64,000 bases of DNA from NCBI RefSeq assembly GCF_005502435.1, contig NZ_SCOU01000003.1:248001-312000 (forward strand). Reading direction: 5' to 3'. Positions 14,540 to 23,835 of the stretch are shown one piece after another (position 1 is the first letter of the stretch; each line of letters begins with the position of its first letter). The DNA is from Methylobacillus flagellatus (GTDB taxonomy: Bacteria; Pseudomonadota; Gammaproteobacteria; Burkholderiales; Methylophilaceae). The notes below the pieces were generated by a model that ran no database searches, was not told the DNA's origin, and saw only the letters and a program-made list of their open reading frames with translations. Position numbers and translations under genes: made by a program.

Positions 14540-15841
14540 TCAGCGCGGCGCAGATAGCGCGATGCTCAGCACCGCGATCATGTCGGCGTGGTCCTGCACC
14601 CCGGCACTTTCCCGCAGGCTATGCATGGCCCACATCGGGGCACCCACATCCACGCTGGGCACTCCCAGCCCGGCCGCGACCAGCGGGCCTATGGTGCTAC
14701 CGCAACCCAGGTCGGTGCGGTGCGCATACTGTTGATAGCGGACACCTGCCTGTTCGCACCAGCTCACAAAGCGCGCAGCCGTCTCGGCGTTGGTACTGTA
14801 ACGCTGATTGGCATTGGCTTTGATCACCGGGCCGCCATTGATCATGACGCGGTGTTGCGGCTCGTAGGCTTGCGGGAAATTCGGATGGTAGGCATGTGCC
14901 ATGTCGGCGCTGATGAAAAAGCTGCGCGCCAGAGCGATCTGACGCTGTTCTTCGTTCAGGCCTTGAAGCGCGAAAATACGCTGCATCACATCCGCGATCA
15001 GGCTGCCGTCGGCACCGCTATGGCTGCCGCTGCCTACTTCTTCGTGGTCGAACAGCGCCAGCATGCAGCCATGTTCGGTGCTGGCGGTTGCCAGCAGTGC
15101 GGTCAGCCCGGCATGGCAGGAAGCCAGGTTGTCGAGCTGGCTGTCGGCGATGAACTCTTCATGTATGCCCCAGAAATTGCCGGGCTGGGTGTCGTAGACA
15201 TTGAATTCCATGCTGAGGATGTCACTGTCCGCGATGTCCAGTTGCCCGGCCACCAGCGCTTTGAAGCCGGGCGTGTCGGCATCCAGCTGGCGGCCCAGTA
15301 GCAAGGGTAGCTCGTTCTGCTTGTGCAGCTTGAGGCCGCTGTCATTGACTTCGCGGTTCATGTGGATGGCGAGGTTGGGCAAGCGCACCAGCGGGCTGTC
15401 GAAGCGCAACAGATGGCGGTCATGGCCATGTGCGCTGCGCACCATGACTTGTCCCGCCAGGCTCAGGTCGCGGTCGGTGAAAGTAGCCAGGATAGGCCCG
15501 CCATACACTTCAACGCCCAGGCGTTGCATGCCGTCACAGCAGTGGTCGGCATGGGGTTTGAGGCGCAGCCCGGGCGAATCCGTGTGTGCGCCTATGATGC
15601 GCATGCCATGGCTAGGTAATGCTGCTGCGCCGATAGTGAATGCGATCAGTGCGCCGCCACGGGCGACAAAATAGCGACCACCTGCCTGTAGTGGCCAGGG
15701 CTGCGTCTCCTCCAGCGGCGTGTAGCCTGCAGTCAGCAAGTGCTCACTGGCGGTATTGACCACATGCCACGGGCTGGGGCTGGCGTCGATGAAATCGAGC
15801 AGGTGTTGCGCATGGGCACGCGCCTCGGCAGTGATCAGCAT
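14540..15841 (-). CDS. apeB: M18-family aminopeptidase
   Basis: A 433-residue zinc aminopeptidase of family M18, removing N-terminal (often acidic) residues from peptides in the cytoplasm. Motifs are GAHTDSPGLRLKP (first zinc His and bridging Asp), EVYGGPILATFTDRDLSLAG, LFDHEEVGSGSHSGADG (catalytic Glu pair) and SADMAHAYHPNFP, ending with VPSVDVGAPMWAMHSLRE, which holds the last zinc His. The start is placed at ATG 15841; a TTG five codons upstream is possible but lacks a ribosome site. Length fits the family (about 430). Confidence 0.93.
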   Translation of the reverse strand: MLITAEARAHAQHLLDFIDASPSPWHVVNTASEHLLTAGYTPLEETQPWPLQAGGRYFVARGGALIAFTIGAAALPSHGMRIIGAHTDSPGLRLKPHADHCCDGMQRLGVEVYGGPILATFTDRDLSLAGQVMVRSAHGHDRHLLRFDSPLVRLPNLAIHMNREVNDSGLKLHKQNELPLLLGRQLDADTPGFKALVAGQLDIADSDILSMEFNVYDTQPGNFWGIHEEFIADSQLDNLASCHAGLTALLATASTEHGCMLALFDHEEVGSGSHSGADGSLIADVMQRIFALQGLNEEQRQIALARSFFISADMAHAYHPNFPQAYEPQHRVMINGGPVIKANANQRYSTNAETAARFVSWCEQAGVRYQQYAHRTDLGCGSTIGPLVAAGLGVPSVDVGAPMWAMHSLRESAGVQDHADMIAVLSIALSAPR

Positions 15842-15910
15842 GGGTGTCTCGTTCAATACACAAAGTCACAGCATACTCAAAGCCTGTCTGGCTTGCCAGT
15901 CATGGTCTGC

Positions 15911-17128
15911 TCAGTGCAGCTGCTGCAACTCCAGCTTGCGCAGCTTGGGTGCGCGCCAGGCCGTGACAGCCACCACCAGCATGGTCATGCTGCCACCGAA
16001 GATCACCGACGGGATCAGGCCCATCAGCCTGGCCGCGACACCGGATTCGAACGCGCCCAGTTCGTTGGACGAGCCGATGAAGATGCCATTGATGGAGGAG
16101 ACCCGTCCACGCATCTCGTCCGGCGTGATCAGTTGCATGATGGTGGTACGCAGCACCACCGATACGCCATCGAAGGCGCCGGACAGCAGCAGCACAAAAG
16201 CCGCCACCCAGAAGTGCGTGCTGAGCGCGAAGGCGATCATGCACAGTCCGAAGCCGCCGACCGCCAGCAGCAGCCAGCGTCCGGCATGCAGGTTGATGGG
16301 GTGACGTGCCAGCCACAAGCCTATCGCCACGGCGCCCACAGCGGGCGCTGCACGCAGGATGCCCAGCCCTTCCGGGCCGTACTGGTAGATGTCGTTCACA
16401 AAGGCGGGTAATAGCGCGACCGCGCCACCGAACAGCACGGCGAACATGTCCAGACACTGCGCGCCCAGCATGATCTGGTTGCTGTAAACGAAGCGCAGGC
16501 CTTGCGCGATGCTAGTGAATACGGGGGCGCTCTCGGGGCGAGGTGGCTGCTTCACCTTGAGCAGGATAAGTGACAACATCGCCCCGAGGCACAGCACCAC
16601 GGCGGTGAGGTAGGCTGCGCCGGTGCCGGCCCAGCCGATCAGGATGCCGCCTATGGCCGGGCCGGTGACCATGCCGATCTGCAATACCGAGCTACCCAGC
16701 CCGGCGGCACGTGCGTATTGCTCACGCGGTAGCACCAGCGCGAACAAGGCGCTGTAAGTGGGGGCGATGAAGGCGCGCGCAAAGCCGGTGAATGCGATGG
16801 AGACATAGATCCACAGTTCCGGGTCGCCTTCCACCCAGCCGTTGGAGACCCCTAACAGCACCAGGCCATTGATCAGCAGCATCACGGCGGCCAATACACC
16901 GAACCAGCGCCGCGAATAATGATCGACCAGATAGCCGCCGAACAGGGCAGTGCAGATGTAAGGGACCACTTCGGCCAGGCCGACCAGGCCGAGGGCAAGG
17001 GGGTCACCGGTGATCTGGTAGATATGCCACCCCACTACCACGGCCATCATCTGGTAAGCCAGTACCAGCTGGAAACGGAACGACAGCACTTGCAGGAATT
17101 TGAAATTACGGTGGGGTGCTGGAGGCAT
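15911..17128 (-). CDS. MFS transporter (EntS-like exporter group)
   Basis: A 405-residue inner-membrane protein with about twelve hydrophobic helices. The loop 2-3 motif of the major facilitator superfamily reads GGYLVDHYSRRW, and a second-half loop motif is TPDEMRGRVSSINGIFIGSSNELGAFESG, as seen in the MFS_3 group that includes enterobactin exporter EntS. The layout suggests drug or siderophore efflux, but no siderophore genes are nearby and the substrate is unknown. The adjacent M18 gene is on the same strand, 69 bases downstream. Confidence 0.88.
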   Translation of the reverse strand: MPPAPHRNFKFLQVLSFRFQLVLAYQMMAVVVGWHIYQITGDPLALGLVGLAEVVPYICTALFGGYLVDHYSRRWFGVLAAVMLLINGLVLLGVSNGWVEGDPELWIYVSIAFTGFARAFIAPTYSALFALVLPREQYARAAGLGSSVLQIGMVTGPAIGGILIGWAGTGAAYLTAVVLCLGAMLSLILLKVKQPPRPESAPVFTSIAQGLRFVYSNQIMLGAQCLDMFAVLFGGAVALLPAFVNDIYQYGPEGLGILRAAPAVGAVAIGLWLARHPINLHAGRWLLLAVGGFGLCMIAFALSTHFWVAAFVLLLSGAFDGVSVVLRTTIMQLITPDEMRGRVSSINGIFIGSSNELGAFESGVAARLMGLIPSVIFGGSMTMLVVAVTAWRAPKLRKLELQQLH

Positions 17129-17385
17129 GGGCTGGAGGAGAGACGTCGTTGAGGTGAACCGGCAGGATGATAGCGGTAAACCGGGGGAGGCGCTAAACTG
17201 AACGGGTTAGTGCAGTGAATCAGGCAGTAAGCTTGTGCGAACAAGCCGATGAGTCGTCATTGACCTGGTGTGACTCTGCCGCTATAGATCAGGCGCACTA
17301 ACACCTTTTGATACCTTATTTTCCTTGGTACCTTGGTTTTCTCGGCAGCTTGTCCCGCCTGCGCCTGCTGCTACTGAACCCGCTT

Positions 17386-17619
17386 TCAGCCTTGCCTTTG
17401 GGTTTGATAGTGCGTGTCAGGCAGGCGCATCACCTTGTCTATGCACAAACGCGCCAGTGCCCAGGCACGGTCTTCGCGCAGCGCGGCTTTTTCAGCCTCG
17501 CTGAACGGCAGGTAGCGGGCACCGTGGGTCAGTGAATAACGTGTGGAGGCTTCCGGATTCAGGTAGGCCACGACCACGTCCTGTACACGTTCCTCACGAT
17601 TGAAATAAAGCGATGGCAT
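17386..17619 (-). CDS. Small hypothetical protein (77 aa)
   Basis: A 77-residue soluble protein if started at ATG 17619 (MPSLYFNREERVQDVVVAYLN). No family recognised. It is charged, contains RYSLTHGARYLPFSEAEKAAL, and has no signal or helix of membrane type. No strong ribosome site is visible, and a start further upstream is open. Its coding bias resembles its neighbours, and it is on the same strand as the next conserved hypothetical gene, so it is probably real. Confidence 0.5.
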   Translation of the reverse strand: MPSLYFNREERVQDVVVAYLNPEASTRYSLTHGARYLPFSEAEKAALREDRAWALARLCIDKVMRLPDTHYQTQRQG

Positions 17620-17676
17620 GGAAAGTTCTGCTATGGCAAAAGTCAGGAATCCATTATGGCCCAAACCGCTGGCGGC

Positions 17677-17964
17677 TTAAAGCGGAGTAGTGGGTGCTTG
17701 GCGGTTCAGTTTGCTCAATTCGACTGCGATGGCCATCAACTCGGCACGATGATCGTCAAAATCCTCGAACTTTTTGTCGGTTCTGGCATACCAATAGCGA
17801 CTGTTCCATGCATCACCTTCGATCTTGTGCAACACGGCGTGCAGCCAATTGGCGAGAGTGTGGCTGGAATCCTGGGCGATCTGGTGAGCCAGATCCCAGT
17901 CGTCCGCCAGTGCGGCATCGACAGCGCGACGCAGTGAGTCAGCTACAAAATCAGTGGATTTCAT
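17677..17964 (-). CDS. Conserved small protein (95 aa)
   Basis: A 95-residue all-helical-looking protein. The core HTLANWLHAVLHKIEGDAWNSRYWYARTDKKFEDF matches a recurrent pattern (LHKIEGD..NSRYWY) that I recall from conserved hypothetical proteins of Proteobacteria, without a known role. No signal peptide. The plus-strand sequence at the start codon reads AAGGAG, so the minus strand lacks a matching ribosome site; the start could be weak. It is divergent from gnd. Confidence 0.65.
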   Translation of the reverse strand: MKSTDFVADSLRRAVDAALADDWDLAHQIAQDSSHTLANWLHAVLHKIEGDAWNSRYWYARTDKKFEDFDDHRAELMAIAVELSKLNRQAPTTPL

Positions 17965-18026
17965 GAAGGAGTCTAAGCTGTTAAATAAATGACATAAAAC
18001 ACATTTTTATCATGTTTCATCGCTAG

Positions 18027-18032
18027 TATAAT
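18027..18032 (+). promoter_or_regulatory. -10 box of the gnd promoter
   Basis: A perfect TATAAT lies 49 bases before the gnd ATG in a clearly AT-rich stretch. The -35 position (about 18004-18009) is only T-rich, so the promoter may be activator-assisted or strong through its -10 alone. Confidence 0.55.
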
Positions 18033-18080
18033 AGTGCCGCTATTCACCAACATCGTCTATTCCCAACATTTGAGAGTCCT

Positions 18081-19592
18081 ATGAAAACTGACAACGCCGA
18101 TATCGGCCTGGTAGGTCTGGCCGTCATGGGCCAGAACCTCGCACTGAACATCGCGGATCATGGTTACAACATCGCTGTGTTTAACCGCGATCCAGGCAAG
18201 ACCCGTAAATTCATCGAAGAAGCCAAGCAAAGCGAACCATCCCATGCGCGTCTGCTGCCGTTCGAGGACCTGGCGTCCTTCGTACTCAGCATCAAGCGTC
18301 CACGCAAGATCGTGCTGCTGGTCAAAGCCGGTAGCGCGACCGATGTCACCATCAATGCGCTGGTGCCGTTCCTGGAGCAGGGCGACATCATCATCGACGG
18401 TGGCAACTCCCTGTGGACCGACACCATACGCCGCGAGAAAGAGCTGCGTGCCAAGGGCATCGAGTTCATCGGCTCTGGCGTCTCCGGTGGTGAGACCGGC
18501 GCACGCTTCGGCCCATCGCTGATGCCAAGTGGCACTCGCATGGCCTGGGCGTCGCTGGAACCTATCTGGCGTGACATCGCCGCCAAGGTGGATGCCGTGA
18601 CCGGTGAACCGCTGGAAGGCGCTGCCCCTGGCAAGCCGATCGAAGGTGGCTTCTCCTGCACCGAATACATCGGTCCTGACGGTGCCGGCCACTACGTCAA
18701 GATGGTGCACAACGGCATCGAATACATCGACATGCAGCTGATCTGTGAAGCCTACTGGCTCATGAAGAACCTGCTGGGCATGGAAGCCGACGAGATCGGC
18801 AAGGTGTTCGAAGAGTGGAACCAGGGCGAACTGTCCAGCTTCCTGATCGAGATCACCGGCGACATCCTGCAACAGAAGGATCCGGTCGGCCCAGGCTTCC
18901 TGGTCGACAAGATCCTCGATACCGCAGGCCAGAAGGGCACCGGTCAGTGGACCGCTGCCAATGCGCTGGAGTTGGGCGCCCCCGCCAATGCGATCGCCGC
19001 GGCTGTGTACGCACGTGCACTGTCCAGCGTGAAGGAAGAGCGCGTCGAAGCCAGCAAGATCCTCAAGGGCCCGGTCATCAAGACCGAATCCGACAAGCAG
19101 GCCATCATCGAAGCGATCAAGAACGCACTGTATTGCTCCAAGATCTGTGCATACGCACAGGGCTTCCAGCTCATGGACAAGGCGCAGGTACAGTACAACT
19201 GGAAGCTGAATTTCGGCGAGATCGCCCAGATCTGGCGCGGCGGTTGCATCATCCGCGCACGCTTCCTGCAGAAGATCACCGACGCTTATGCCTTGAACTC
19301 GCGTCTCAAGAACCTGATGCTGGACCCGTACTTCACCCAGGCCATGAACGAAGGCCAGGAAGGCTGGCGTAAAGTGATCGCGCTGGCGGTCACCAACGGT
19401 ATCCCGGCTCAGGGCTTCAGTGCCGCATTGGCATACTACGATGGTTATCGCAGCGCGGTGTTGCCAGCCAACCTGTTACAAGGTCAGCGTGACTACTTCG
19501 GTGCACACACCTTTGAGCGTGTGGATCAGCCGCGTGGCAAGTTCTTCCACGTGGACTGGCCGGATCCTGCACGTCCACAACTGGATGTGTAA
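18081..19592 (+). CDS. gnd: 6-phosphogluconate dehydrogenase (decarboxylating)
   Basis: A 503-residue enzyme that oxidises 6-phosphogluconate to ribulose 5-phosphate and CO2. The coenzyme motif is [21 protein letters not shown] with VFNRDPGKT, the substrate motif is [12 protein letters not shown] and [21 protein letters not shown], and the signature [17 protein letters not shown] is intact. The ending [11 protein letters not shown] is typical of the long homodimeric type. In RuMP methylotrophs this enzyme runs the dissimilatory cycle that oxidises formaldehyde; that role here is inference. It stands alone with its own promoter and terminator. Confidence 0.97.
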   Translation: MKTDNADIGLVGLAVMGQNLALNIADHGYNIAVFNRDPGKTRKFIEEAKQSEPSHARLLPFEDLASFVLSIKRPRKIVLLVKAGSATDVTINALVPFLEQGDIIIDGGNSLWTDTIRREKELRAKGIEFIGSGVSGGETGARFGPSLMPSGTRMAWASLEPIWRDIAAKVDAVTGEPLEGAAPGKPIEGGFSCTEYIGPDGAGHYVKMVHNGIEYIDMQLICEAYWLMKNLLGMEADEIGKVFEEWNQGELSSFLIEITGDILQQKDPVGPGFLVDKILDTAGQKGTGQWTAANALELGAPANAIAAAVYARALSSVKEERVEASKILKGPVIKTESDKQAIIEAIKNALYCSKICAYAQGFQLMDKAQVQYNWKLNFGEIAQIWRGGCIIRARFLQKITDAYALNSRLKNLMLDPYFTQAMNEGQEGWRKVIALAVTNGIPAQGFSAALAYYDGYRSAVLPANLLQGQRDYFGAHTFERVDQPRGKFFHVDWPDPARPQLDV

Positions 19593-19617
19593 CCAGGCAG
19601 TTAGAAACTGATAGACT

Positions 19618-19641
19618 ACAGGGCGCTTGCGGGCGCCCTGT
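19618..19641 (+). terminator. Intrinsic terminator after gnd
   Basis: Stem ACAGGGCGC with GCGCCCTGT and a six-base loop, followed by CCTTTTGTGT. It lies 26 bases after the gnd stop codon. Confidence 0.85.
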
Positions 19642-19679
19642 CCTTTTGTGTCGATTCCGAGTTTAGATTGCGAGATCCC

Positions 19680-20030
19680 ATGCTGCTTAATTCCATCAGT
19701 ATCTCCCTTGTTGCCGCCTTGCTGCTGAGCGCTTGCGGTACCGTCAAATCACTGAATCCGTTCAAGGAAGAGCGTATCAACCCGGACCCGGTCGCGCCTG
19801 CCAATTCCATCACCTATCAATGCGAGCAGTTCAAGCGCTTCTACCTGCGCAAGCTGGACAAGGAAAGCAATGCGGTCTGGCTGATCCTGCCGGATCGTGA
19901 GTTGCGTCTGGAGCGTACCGGTACCGATCTGTACAGCAACGGCATCGCCGTGCTCAATACCAGCCCGGAGGCCGGCAGCCTGAGCGATGGCGCCCTGCGC
20001 TACACCGGCTGCAAGATCGCTGGCAAGTAA
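19680..20030 (+). CDS. MliC-like lipoprotein
   Basis: A 116-residue lipoprotein: start MLLNSISISLVAALLLSACG with lipobox LSAC, so it is lipid-anchored after signal peptidase II cleavage. The mature part, YQCEQFKRFYLRKLD...VWLILPDRELRLERT and LSDGALRYTGCK, follows the eight-stranded MliC/PliC lysozyme-inhibitor layout with two Cys that could pair. ATG 19680 is preferred to an in-frame TTG at 19668. Domain assignment is by pattern and moderately secure. Confidence 0.7.
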   Translation: MLLNSISISLVAALLLSACGTVKSLNPFKEERINPDPVAPANSITYQCEQFKRFYLRKLDKESNAVWLILPDRELRLERTGTDLYSNGIAVLNTSPEAGSLSDGALRYTGCKIAGK

Positions 20031-20054
20031 GCCTCCCAAGTTAGCGCGGCGACC

Positions 20055-20423
20055 ATGACCACGGCTTTTGTGAGTGCCACACCGGTGCTGGCTTCGCTGG
20101 ATATCGCGCGTTCCGTCGCCTTTTTCGTTGAGCAGCTTGGTTTCGCGCAGGTGTATCTGCAGCAGGGCAGCTATGGCATCGTGGAGCAGGGCGCGGTGCA
20201 GCTGCATTTCTGGGCCTGCGCAGATCAACGCATCGCCGAAGCCACCGGCTGCCGCATCCGTGTGGATGGCATCGAAGCGCTGTATGCGCGGTGTGTGGAG
20301 GCAGGCATCGTGCACCCGCATGCCCCCTTGGCCGAAACACCCTGGAGCACTCTGGAATTCGCTATTCTGGATCCGGATGGCAATCTGGTGACGTTTCACC
20401 AGGCCATGGCGCATGCAGTTTGA
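20055..20423 (+). CDS. VOC-family protein, bleomycin-resistance-like
   Basis: A 122-residue protein with one VOC module: ATPVLASLDIARSVAFFVEQLGF, YGIVEQGAVQLHFWA and STLEFAILDPDGNLVTFHQA. This is the shape of bleomycin-resistance-type proteins, which bind ligands across a dimer, often without metal. It starts 24 bases after the lipoprotein gene and is followed by a MOSC gene, possibly in one transcript. Actual ligand unknown. Confidence 0.82.
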   Translation: MTTAFVSATPVLASLDIARSVAFFVEQLGFAQVYLQQGSYGIVEQGAVQLHFWACADQRIAEATGCRIRVDGIEALYARCVEAGIVHPHAPLAETPWSTLEFAILDPDGNLVTFHQAMAHAV

Positions 20424-20467
20424 TGGCGCATGCCGCTTGATATAGCAAACCTGGTGCAGCAGGCCTG

Positions 20468-21037
20468 ATGCAACAAACAACAGATCTACGCGCGTTGACC
20501 AGCCGTTTCCCGCACGCGGGGCGGCTGGAGTTGATCCTGCTGCGCCCAGAACGGCGCAGGCCTGTGCTGATCGCGGAGAGCGTGCAGGCGATCGCCGGTG
20601 CTGGTTTGCAGGGGGATCGCATGGCAGCAAACCCGTCACGTCATGCTGGCGGCAGCAAGCGTCAGGTCACCCTGATCCAGGCTGAACACCTGCCTGCCAT
20701 CGCGGCATTTCTGGGCCAGGCCGAGGTGGACCCCAGGCTGCTGCGACGCAATCTGCTGGTGTCCGGTTTGAATCTGCTGGCAGCACGCAGCTTGTTCGAA
20801 GACCAGCCCTTGCGGCTGCAGGTAGGCCAGGCCTTGCTGGAGATCACCGGCCCGTGCGAGCCGTGTTCCCACATGGAAGAGGTGCTGGGGTCAGGTGGCT
20901 ACAACGCCATGCGTGGTCATGGCGGACTCAATGCGCGCATCGTGCAAGGCGGCACCCTCCGTTGCGGGGATGTGGTGCGTTGTCTGGCCTTGCCGCCCGT
21001 CGTGACGGTTGCGGCGCAGTCCAGCCTGAATCTATAG
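20468..21037 (+). CDS. MOSC-domain protein
   Basis: A 189-residue single-domain MOSC protein. MOSC domains occur in molybdenum-cofactor sulfurases and in enzymes reducing N-hydroxylated compounds; here the features are GAGLQGDRMA, the partner strand RRNLLVSGLNL, and the conserved Cys-containing segment ITGPCEPCSHMEEVLG followed by GHGGLNARIVQGG. The first Cys of CEPC is the candidate molybdenum ligand. It lacks the N-terminal beta-barrel domain of YcbX-type enzymes. It is convergent with the serine-protease gene. Confidence 0.85.
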   Translation: MQQTTDLRALTSRFPHAGRLELILLRPERRRPVLIAESVQAIAGAGLQGDRMAANPSRHAGGSKRQVTLIQAEHLPAIAAFLGQAEVDPRLLRRNLLVSGLNLLAARSLFEDQPLRLQVGQALLEITGPCEPCSHMEEVLGSGGYNAMRGHGGLNARIVQGGTLRCGDVVRCLALPPVVTVAAQSSLNL

Positions 21038-21056
21038 CGATTGCGTTAGCGTTGAC

Positions 21057-22112
21057 TCATTGTGGCTGGGAACGCACGCTTTCCGCCAAGTCAGCATCCA
21101 GTGATTCCAGTCTGGTCATCAGGCTGGTGTATCCACCAGTATCCCCTTCCTGTCGGGCCAGGCTGGCCAGCGCCGCAATGCTGCTCGCGTGTTTGGCATT
21201 GTATTGCAGGGCCGTGACATAAGCTGGTTTTGCCAGGCTGAGCTCGCCCTGCTGTTGCAGTGCCAGGGCCCGGTAATAGTGGGCTTCGGCGTTCAGTGGC
21301 TCGGCTTGCACCCAGGCTGCGGCGATCTGCTGCACGCTTTTCCAGTCTTTGTTCTGCATGGGGATCACCACCTGCATCAGGAACGGCCGATCTGCTGGTG
21401 GCGCATCCCAGAAGGGACGTGTGCCGTCGCTGACCTTGAGTTGTTCTTGATCACTCGCCAGCAAGGTTTTGAGCCAGTTGACGCCCACGGCGTAAAAATA
21501 GCTGTTGCGCCCCGGACTTTTGAAGGTGCTGAGGCCGATCAGCTCGCCCTGTTCGTTGAACACCGGGCTGCCGCTGGCACCCAGCACGAAGGAGGTGGAC
21601 ACGCGCAGGATGTGCCCATCGTCCAGCGGATATAGGGCCTTGATGTTGCCGAAGGTGGTTTGCGGCTTGGGTGGCCCGCCTGGAAAGCCGATCGAGAAGA
21701 TGCCCTGTTCGTACTCGAGGTGCGCGCTGTCGCCCAGCGGTACTGGCTTGAATGGCAGGTATTTGAAACGCAGGATGCAGATGTCATGGCGCCAGTCTTC
21801 CTTGATGGCCACCGGGCTATGGGTCTCGCCGGAGGCCGCGATATTGATGCCGCTGGCACTGCCCAGCACATGGCAATTGGTGGCCACATGGTTCTCCGCG
21901 ACCACCACGCCGGACCCCACCCCCTGGCCGCCGTCACGCGTCACGGTATGGATCTTGACGATGGAGCCTTTCAGTTTGTATACCGCCTCGGGGTTGGGTT
22001 CTGCGGCAGCAGGGGCGCTGAACACCAGGCTGAAGGCGAAAAGCAAGGGGGCAAGCGTCGTTGTGAGTGTATGGTCAGCGCTATCTTCAGGCATGTGCTC
22101 TCCGCGTGTCAT
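21057..22112 (-). CDS. Trypsin-like serine protease with C-terminal TPR region
   Basis: A 351-residue exported protease. A signal peptide (TTTLAPLLFAFSLVFSAPAAA) precedes an S1-fold domain with the triad readable as His81 (TNCHVLG), Asp110 (RHDICIL) and Ser180 (GASGSPV). The C-terminal third, EPLNAEAHYYRALALQQQGELSLAKPAYVTALQYN, is a tetratricopeptide-like pair rather than a PDZ domain, which sets it apart from DegP. A second ATG at 22094 has the better ribosome site (GGAGAG). Probably periplasmic; the TPR tail may bind its partner or substrate. Confidence 0.85.
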   Translation of the reverse strand: MTRGEHMPEDSADHTLTTTLAPLLFAFSLVFSAPAAAEPNPEAVYKLKGSIVKIHTVTRDGGQGVGSGVVVAENHVATNCHVLGSASGINIAASGETHSPVAIKEDWRHDICILRFKYLPFKPVPLGDSAHLEYEQGIFSIGFPGGPPKPQTTFGNIKALYPLDDGHILRVSTSFVLGASGSPVFNEQGELIGLSTFKSPGRNSYFYAVGVNWLKTLLASDQEQLKVSDGTRPFWDAPPADRPFLMQVVIPMQNKDWKSVQQIAAAWVQAEPLNAEAHYYRALALQQQGELSLAKPAYVTALQYNAKHASSIAALASLARQEGDTGGYTSLMTRLESLDADLAESVRSQPQ

Positions 22113-22159
22113 CGTTGACCTGTAAATTCAGGCATTACCGGCTTGTGACATTGCCAAGT

Positions 22160-23413
22160 TTATTTTAGTGCCAGCTTCCACAGCGAGGTGACCTCGCGAC
22201 TGCGTGCCTGATGCAGCGGATCATCACGATCCTGGCTTTTGGGATGCTGGGGCCGGGTATCCAGCCGTTGCATCACCTGCAAGCCAGCCGTGTCTATCCA
22301 GTCCAGTAGTTGAGCACGGCTACGCAGGCCCAGATGCTCGGCGATATCGGACAGGATCAACCAGCCTTCACCGCTAGGCAGCAGGTGCGCTGCCAGCCCG
22401 GCAAGAAAACTGCGCAGCATGCGGCTGTCCGGGTCATAGATGGCGTATTCCACCGGTGCGCTGGGGCGTGCCGGGATCCAGGGCGGATTACACACGATGA
22501 GCGCCGCCTGTCCGTCCGGGAACATGTCGGTTGCCAGCAACTGCACCTGCTGTGCGTACTGCAAGCGTTGCAGGTTGTCGGCCGCGCAAGCCAGCGCGCG
22601 AGGGTCCTGATCGGTGGCGATCACCTTGCTGATGCCACGCTTGGCCAGCACAGCCGCCAGCACGCCGGTGCCGGTGCCGATGTCGAACGCCAGACTGTGC
22701 TGCTGCAAGGCGGCGGGCAGCGCGGCTTCTGCAAGCAGGGCCACATACTCGCCCCGCACGGGGGAGAACACCCCATAGCGCGGGTGGATCCTGCCGTTCA
22801 AGGCAGCCACCTCCACGCCCTGCCGGTACCATTCATAAGCGCCTATCACACCCTGCAGGATGCGCAGCGACACAGCGCCGTGCTGGTCCGCCTCGCAGTT
22901 TGTCCGGTCTTCTAAGTTGGTCTGATCTTCACTGCTGGCCTGATCTTGGCTGGCCGTTTGGAGACTGGTTTGATAAGGGCCCCACGCAGCCTCACAGGCG
23001 GCCTGCACATCGGGGGCACGCCGCAAGGGGATGTGGTAATCCTGTTGCAGCGGGATCAGCAGCATGCCCAAGGTGTTGGCGCGTTGTGCCTGCGACTGGC
23101 GGTGCTGATGGAAGGCCTCTGCAAGGTTGTCCTGGTTGATGGCCTTGCGCTTGCCTGCGCGGCTGTCTATGCGTCTGGCCATGGCTTGTAGCAGCTGGCG
23201 CGCATTGTGATAATCGCCTTGCCAGAGTAGCGCGGTGCCGCTGCTGGCCAGCCTGAATGCGTCATCGGCACTGAGGCGGTCATCGACCGCCATCACGCGT
23301 TTGGGCCCCGGGGCAGATTTATCTGAATACCAGCGTGCGCTGTGCAGCCGGGATGCGCCGTCTGAGGTGGTTTCAGTCCACTGGATGCAGGGGGTGGTGG
23401 CGTTGGAGGGCAT
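22160..23413 (-). CDS. Class I SAM methyltransferase (N5-glutamine/RNA-type motif)
   Basis: A 417-residue protein. The C-terminal half carries a SAM domain: LAFDIGTGTGVLAAVLAKRG (motif I), VIATDQDPRALACAADN (motif II) and LIVCNPPWIP (motif IV, the NPPY-type signature of methyltransferases acting on planar nitrogens in proteins, RNA or DNA). The N-terminal 170 residues are not recognised and include a low-complexity acidic stretch (about residues 150-175, Gln/Asp/Asn-rich) encoded by short repeats. It is divergent from pqqA. Substrate unassigned. Confidence 0.8.
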   Translation of the reverse strand: MPSNATTPCIQWTETTSDGASRLHSARWYSDKSAPGPKRVMAVDDRLSADDAFRLASSGTALLWQGDYHNARQLLQAMARRIDSRAGKRKAINQDNLAEAFHQHRQSQAQRANTLGMLLIPLQQDYHIPLRRAPDVQAACEAAWGPYQTSLQTASQDQASSEDQTNLEDRTNCEADQHGAVSLRILQGVIGAYEWYRQGVEVAALNGRIHPRYGVFSPVRGEYVALLAEAALPAALQQHSLAFDIGTGTGVLAAVLAKRGISKVIATDQDPRALACAADNLQRLQYAQQVQLLATDMFPDGQAALIVCNPPWIPARPSAPVEYAIYDPDSRMLRSFLAGLAAHLLPSGEGWLILSDIAEHLGLRSRAQLLDWIDTAGLQVMQRLDTRPQHPKSQDRDDPLHQARSREVTSLWKLALK

Positions 23414-23610
23414 GCGGTTTCTATCCGGGCTGTTTGTATATGCTCAGCGTATCAACCAGCCTGTGTTCATGGAAATCCGCATGGGGGATTCATGAATGCA
23501 GGCGTGTGGCGCCAAGACGAAGTCGCCATAATGCACTCACACCACGCAATTGCACCAGTCTGCAGGGCGCGGTGCTGAAAAACTTCCCAATCTTGTTTAG
23601 GAGAACCATC

Positions 23611-23682
23611 ATGTGGACCACCCCAGCTGCTACCGAAATGCGTTTTGGCTTTGAAGTGACGATGTACGTTTGTAACCGTTAA
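23611..23682 (+). CDS. pqqA: PQQ precursor peptide PqqA
   Basis: A 23-residue ribosomal peptide, MWTTPAATEMRFGFEV.. ending YVCNR. It has the conserved Glu15-x-x-x-Tyr19 pair that PqqE crosslinks to build pyrroloquinoline quinone, the cofactor of methanol and glucose dehydrogenases. AGGAG at 23599-23603 sits seven bases upstream. pqqBCDE are not in the window, so this is a detached copy; methylotrophs are known to carry pqqA copies expressed at high level. The 3' end of the gene merges with a 31-bp repeat array (see next entry), which is unusual. Confidence 0.95.
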   Translation: MWTTPAATEMRFGFEVTMYVCNR

Positions 23683-23835
23683 GCTTGTAAACAAGCGATA
23701 GCGCAACCGCTAAGCTTGCAAAAAAACAATAGCGCAGCTGCTAAGGTTGCAAACAAGAAATAGCGTAAGCGCCAAGGTTGCAAGCCAAGAACAGCGTTAC
23801 GGTAAAGCTTGCAAAGATTGTGACAAAAGGAAGCG
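23681..23835 (+). repeat. 31-bp tandem repeat array in the pqqA 3' region
   Basis: Copies start at 23681, 23712, 23743, 23774 and 23805, an exact 31-base period. Each begins AAG[C/G]TTG; the first four share a middle resembling CAANANNANAGCG, and the fifth diverges after about twelve bases. The first copy begins inside the pqqA stop codon, and the bases before each AAG resemble the last pqqA codons (AACCGTTAAG). Small stems are possible, such as GCTTG-TAAA-CAAGC and TAGCG-CAAC-CGCTA in copy 1. The array ends at a terminator, so it would be part of the pqqA mRNA. Confidence 0.9.

Noticed and set aside
23681-23835. CRISPR array
   Set aside because: The 31-bp units are directly adjacent with no unique spacers, diverge steadily, and no cas genes are present.
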